Shown here: positions 62,422 through 64,000 of the stretch, piece by piece
How the letters are laid out: each line of letters opens with the position of its first letter
How positions within the stretch are numbered: the stretch's first letter is position 1
NCBI RefSeq assembly: GCF_015550595.1
Contig: NZ_JADNBB010000008.1
Span: 62,001 to 126,000, forward strand
Direction of reading: 5' to 3'
DNA from: Parabacteroides goldsteinii
GTDB lineage: Bacteria; Bacteroidota; Bacteroidia; Bacteroidales; Tannerellaceae
Length of the DNA: 64,000 bases
Position numbers and translations under genes: made by a program
Notes under the pieces: model-generated
Seen by the model: only the letters and a program-made list of their open reading frames with translations
The model's database searches: none
What the model was told of the DNA's origin: nothing

Positions 62422-64000
62422 ATGAAGTTATTTACTAAGTTAGTTGCATTACTGGTATTATTTTGTTGTTTTTCCGGTGCAGTGAATGCACAGGGGAGTA
62501 CTCAGGCCATTATTACCGGAACGGTGGTTGATGAGTTTGGCGAAACAATTATCGGTGCTACCATTCAGGTGAAAAATGAGTCGACCGGCTTTTTCACCGG
62601 TTCTATGACGAATGAGAAAGGGGAATATATCATCAAGCAGTTGCCGCTCGGATCGCCTTATACGGTGACTGCCTCTTTTATCGGTTATGGCGAACAGAAG
62701 AAAACCGGTTATTCGCTGAACCAGGGCGATATGCTTCGCGTGGACTTTAAGATGCAGGAGGCATCGATCGAGATCGAAGCGGTCGAAATAGTGGCCAACT
62801 CATTAAAGAATACGGTACCGAAGATCGGTGCAGCTACTTCCGTTACGGCAAAAGATATTGCCAAGCTGCCGGTGAACGGGCGTAACTTTACCTCGTTGGT
62901 TGACCTTTCCCCGCTGAGTACGGGAAGCAGCCTCTCCGGCCAGTTAGCTTCTTCCACTAATTTCACGATCGACGGTATGTCGGCAAAGAATCCGACTTCG
63001 GGCGGAACGACGAACCGTAATGGCGGACCTTATGCTATCTCAATGGAAGCAGTCCGTGAGTTTGAAGTAGTAACCAATCAATATGATGTAACTTACGGAC
63101 GCAGTGGAGGTGGTGCCGTCAGTACGGTGACCAAATCGGGAACGAACACCCTGACCGGAAGTGCCTTTGTGTACGGACGTGCCGACTGGCTTTCAAGCCC
63201 TTATGATATCCGCGGAAATGACCGTGATGCCAGCTTCTCTACCTATCAGTATGGTGCTACGTTGGGTGGTCCGATCATTAAGAACCGTGCCCATTTCTTC
63301 CTGGCCTGGGACCATCAGGCCGATTCCCGCCCGTTGCAGATTGCCGATATCAAAAGTGCTGCCGATGAAAAGCGTTACAACGTGACGCAATCGACGTTGG
63401 ATCAGTATCTGGAAATCGCCCGTAATAAATATGGAGTAGCCAACTCGCCCCAATTCGGCTCTTTCGATAAGAAGCAGGCTACCGATGCCGTATTCGCCCG
63501 TATCGACTGGCAGTTGAATGCAACCAACTTATTGACCATCCGCGACAACTATGTGAACGACCGTAACAAACAGGCATTGGGTGATAACAGTTCTATCAAC
63601 CTGTATGAAGTATATGGTGATGTACATTCTATCGATAACAGTATCCTGGCTACTTTGCGTTCCGTACTGGGACCGCGTATCACCAACGAGTTGAAGTTAC
63701 AGCATCTATACACTTCGGAAGAGAGTACGCCGAATAAGCAATTGCCTTCCGCAAATATCCCCCGTGCCATCGTGGAGCGGGTACAGTCGACGGTAGACAA
63801 CAAGGATGTTTATACGACTATCCAGCTGGGCGGACAGCGTTATTCACCGGAGAACTTCTATAATAATGTATTGCACCTGGTAGATAACTTATACTATACC
63901 ACCAATAAGATCAACTTCACATTCGGTGCCGATCTGATGTACACCAATATGGACTCCCGTTATGGCAGTGAAGCAAACGGTCGCTTTTATTTCACCGGAA
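62422..64000 (+). CDS. TonB-dependent receptor, Oar-like (partial, runs off the window)
   Basis: At least 526 aa are visible. It has a signal peptide (LVALLVLFCCFSGAVNAQ), a carboxypeptidase-regulatory-like domain (ITGTVVDEFGETIIGATIQVKN, then GEYIIKQLPLGSPYTV), a plug (VEIVANSLKNTV, LPVNGRNFTSLVDLSP, FTIDGMSAKNP) and the start of the barrel. The motif NGRNFTSL with YGRSGGGAVSTVTKSGTN is typical of Oar-like receptors rather than SusC; no SusD partner is visible. The C-terminus lies beyond 64000. Confidence 0.9.
   Translation, partial: MKLFTKLVALLVLFCCFSGAVNAQGSTQAIITGTVVDEFGETIIGATIQVKNESTGFFTGSMTNEKGEYIIKQLPLGSPYTVTASFIGYGEQKKTGYSLNQGDMLRVDFKMQEASIEIEAVEIVANSLKNTVPKIGAATSVTAKDIAKLPVNGRNFTSLVDLSPLSTGSSLSGQLASSTNFTIDGMSAKNPTSGGTTNRNGGPYAISMEAVREFEVVTNQYDVTYGRSGGGAVSTVTKSGTNTLTGSAFVYGRADWLSSPYDIRGNDRDASFSTYQYGATLGGPIIKNRAHFFLAWDHQADSRPLQIADIKSAADEKRYNVTQSTLDQYLEIARNKYGVANSPQFGSFDKKQATDAVFARIDWQLNATNLLTIRDNYVNDRNKQALGDNSSINLYEVYGDVHSIDNSILATLRSVLGPRITNELKLQHLYTSEESTPNKQLPSANIPRAIVERVQSTVDNKDVYTTIQLGGQRYSPENFYNNVLHLVDNLYYTTNKINFTFGADLMYTNMDSRYGSEANGRFYFTG

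Overview
The window looks like a gut Bacteroidales chromosome, most likely Parabacteroides or a close relative (inference). Evidence: three SusC/SusD pairs, FecI/FecR-type sigma/anti-sigma pairs, serine-type sulfatases, Bacteroidetes promoters (TTTG, about 19 nt, TAnnTTTG), no classical Shine-Dalgarno sites, and a large secreted surface protein behind an apparently invertible promoter, as reported for Parabacteroides surface glycoproteins. No rRNA or CRISPR array was seen; one tRNA-Pro is present.

Layout. 0-4 kb: a 1196-aa secreted protein whose promoter lies between 34-bp inverted repeats and faces away from the gene in this assembly. 4.2-8.6 kb: a small island with a coiled-coil protein that has an A8 slippery start, a VapE-type primase-helicase, a nested palindrome, a 22-bp iteron-like array, DUF4248, an HU-like protein, a glucosaminidase and a 31-aa smalltalk-like peptide. 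8.6-10 kb: a large interrupted palindrome and an Rpn-family nuclease. 10.3-14 kb: a GH2 lipoprotein. 14-22.5 kb: PUL 1 (ECF sigma, FecR, SusC, SusD, M81 peptidase). 22.5-33.4 kb: mostly housekeeping and regulation: aroB, tRNA-Pro, HU, AraC regulator, receiver protein, rpsA, TPR histidine kinase, an ECF sigma/anti-sigma pair with two matched ECF promoters, a CBM9-like protein and a LysE exporter. 33.5-43.7 kb: PUL 2 (sigma, FecR, SusC, SusD, two sulfatases), predicted to take up and desulfate a sulfated glycan. 43.8-45.1 kb: a possible dispersed element and small genes. 45.1-52.3 kb: an AT-rich three-gene cassette (DUF1848 radical-SAM-like protein; 1725-aa methyltransferase-like/PDDEXK/RecQ fusion; coiled-coil membrane-tail protein) behind a 14-bp palindrome, the best candidate for an undescribed system. 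52.3-56.2 kb: purL. 56.3-61 kb: a SusC/SusD pair without sigma/anti-sigma, behind a second candidate invertible segment. 61.7-64 kb: a secreted protein of unknown function and a truncated TonB-dependent receptor.

Three layers of surface-gene control recur. PUL 1 and PUL 2 carry sigma/anti-sigma pairs and, in both susC leaders, an opposite-strand terminator with promoter-like boxes placed to give a roughly 100-nt antisense RNA. The 453 gene and the third SusC/SusD pair instead have inverted repeats resembling Bacteroides invertase sites. All functional calls are from motif reading, without database searches.
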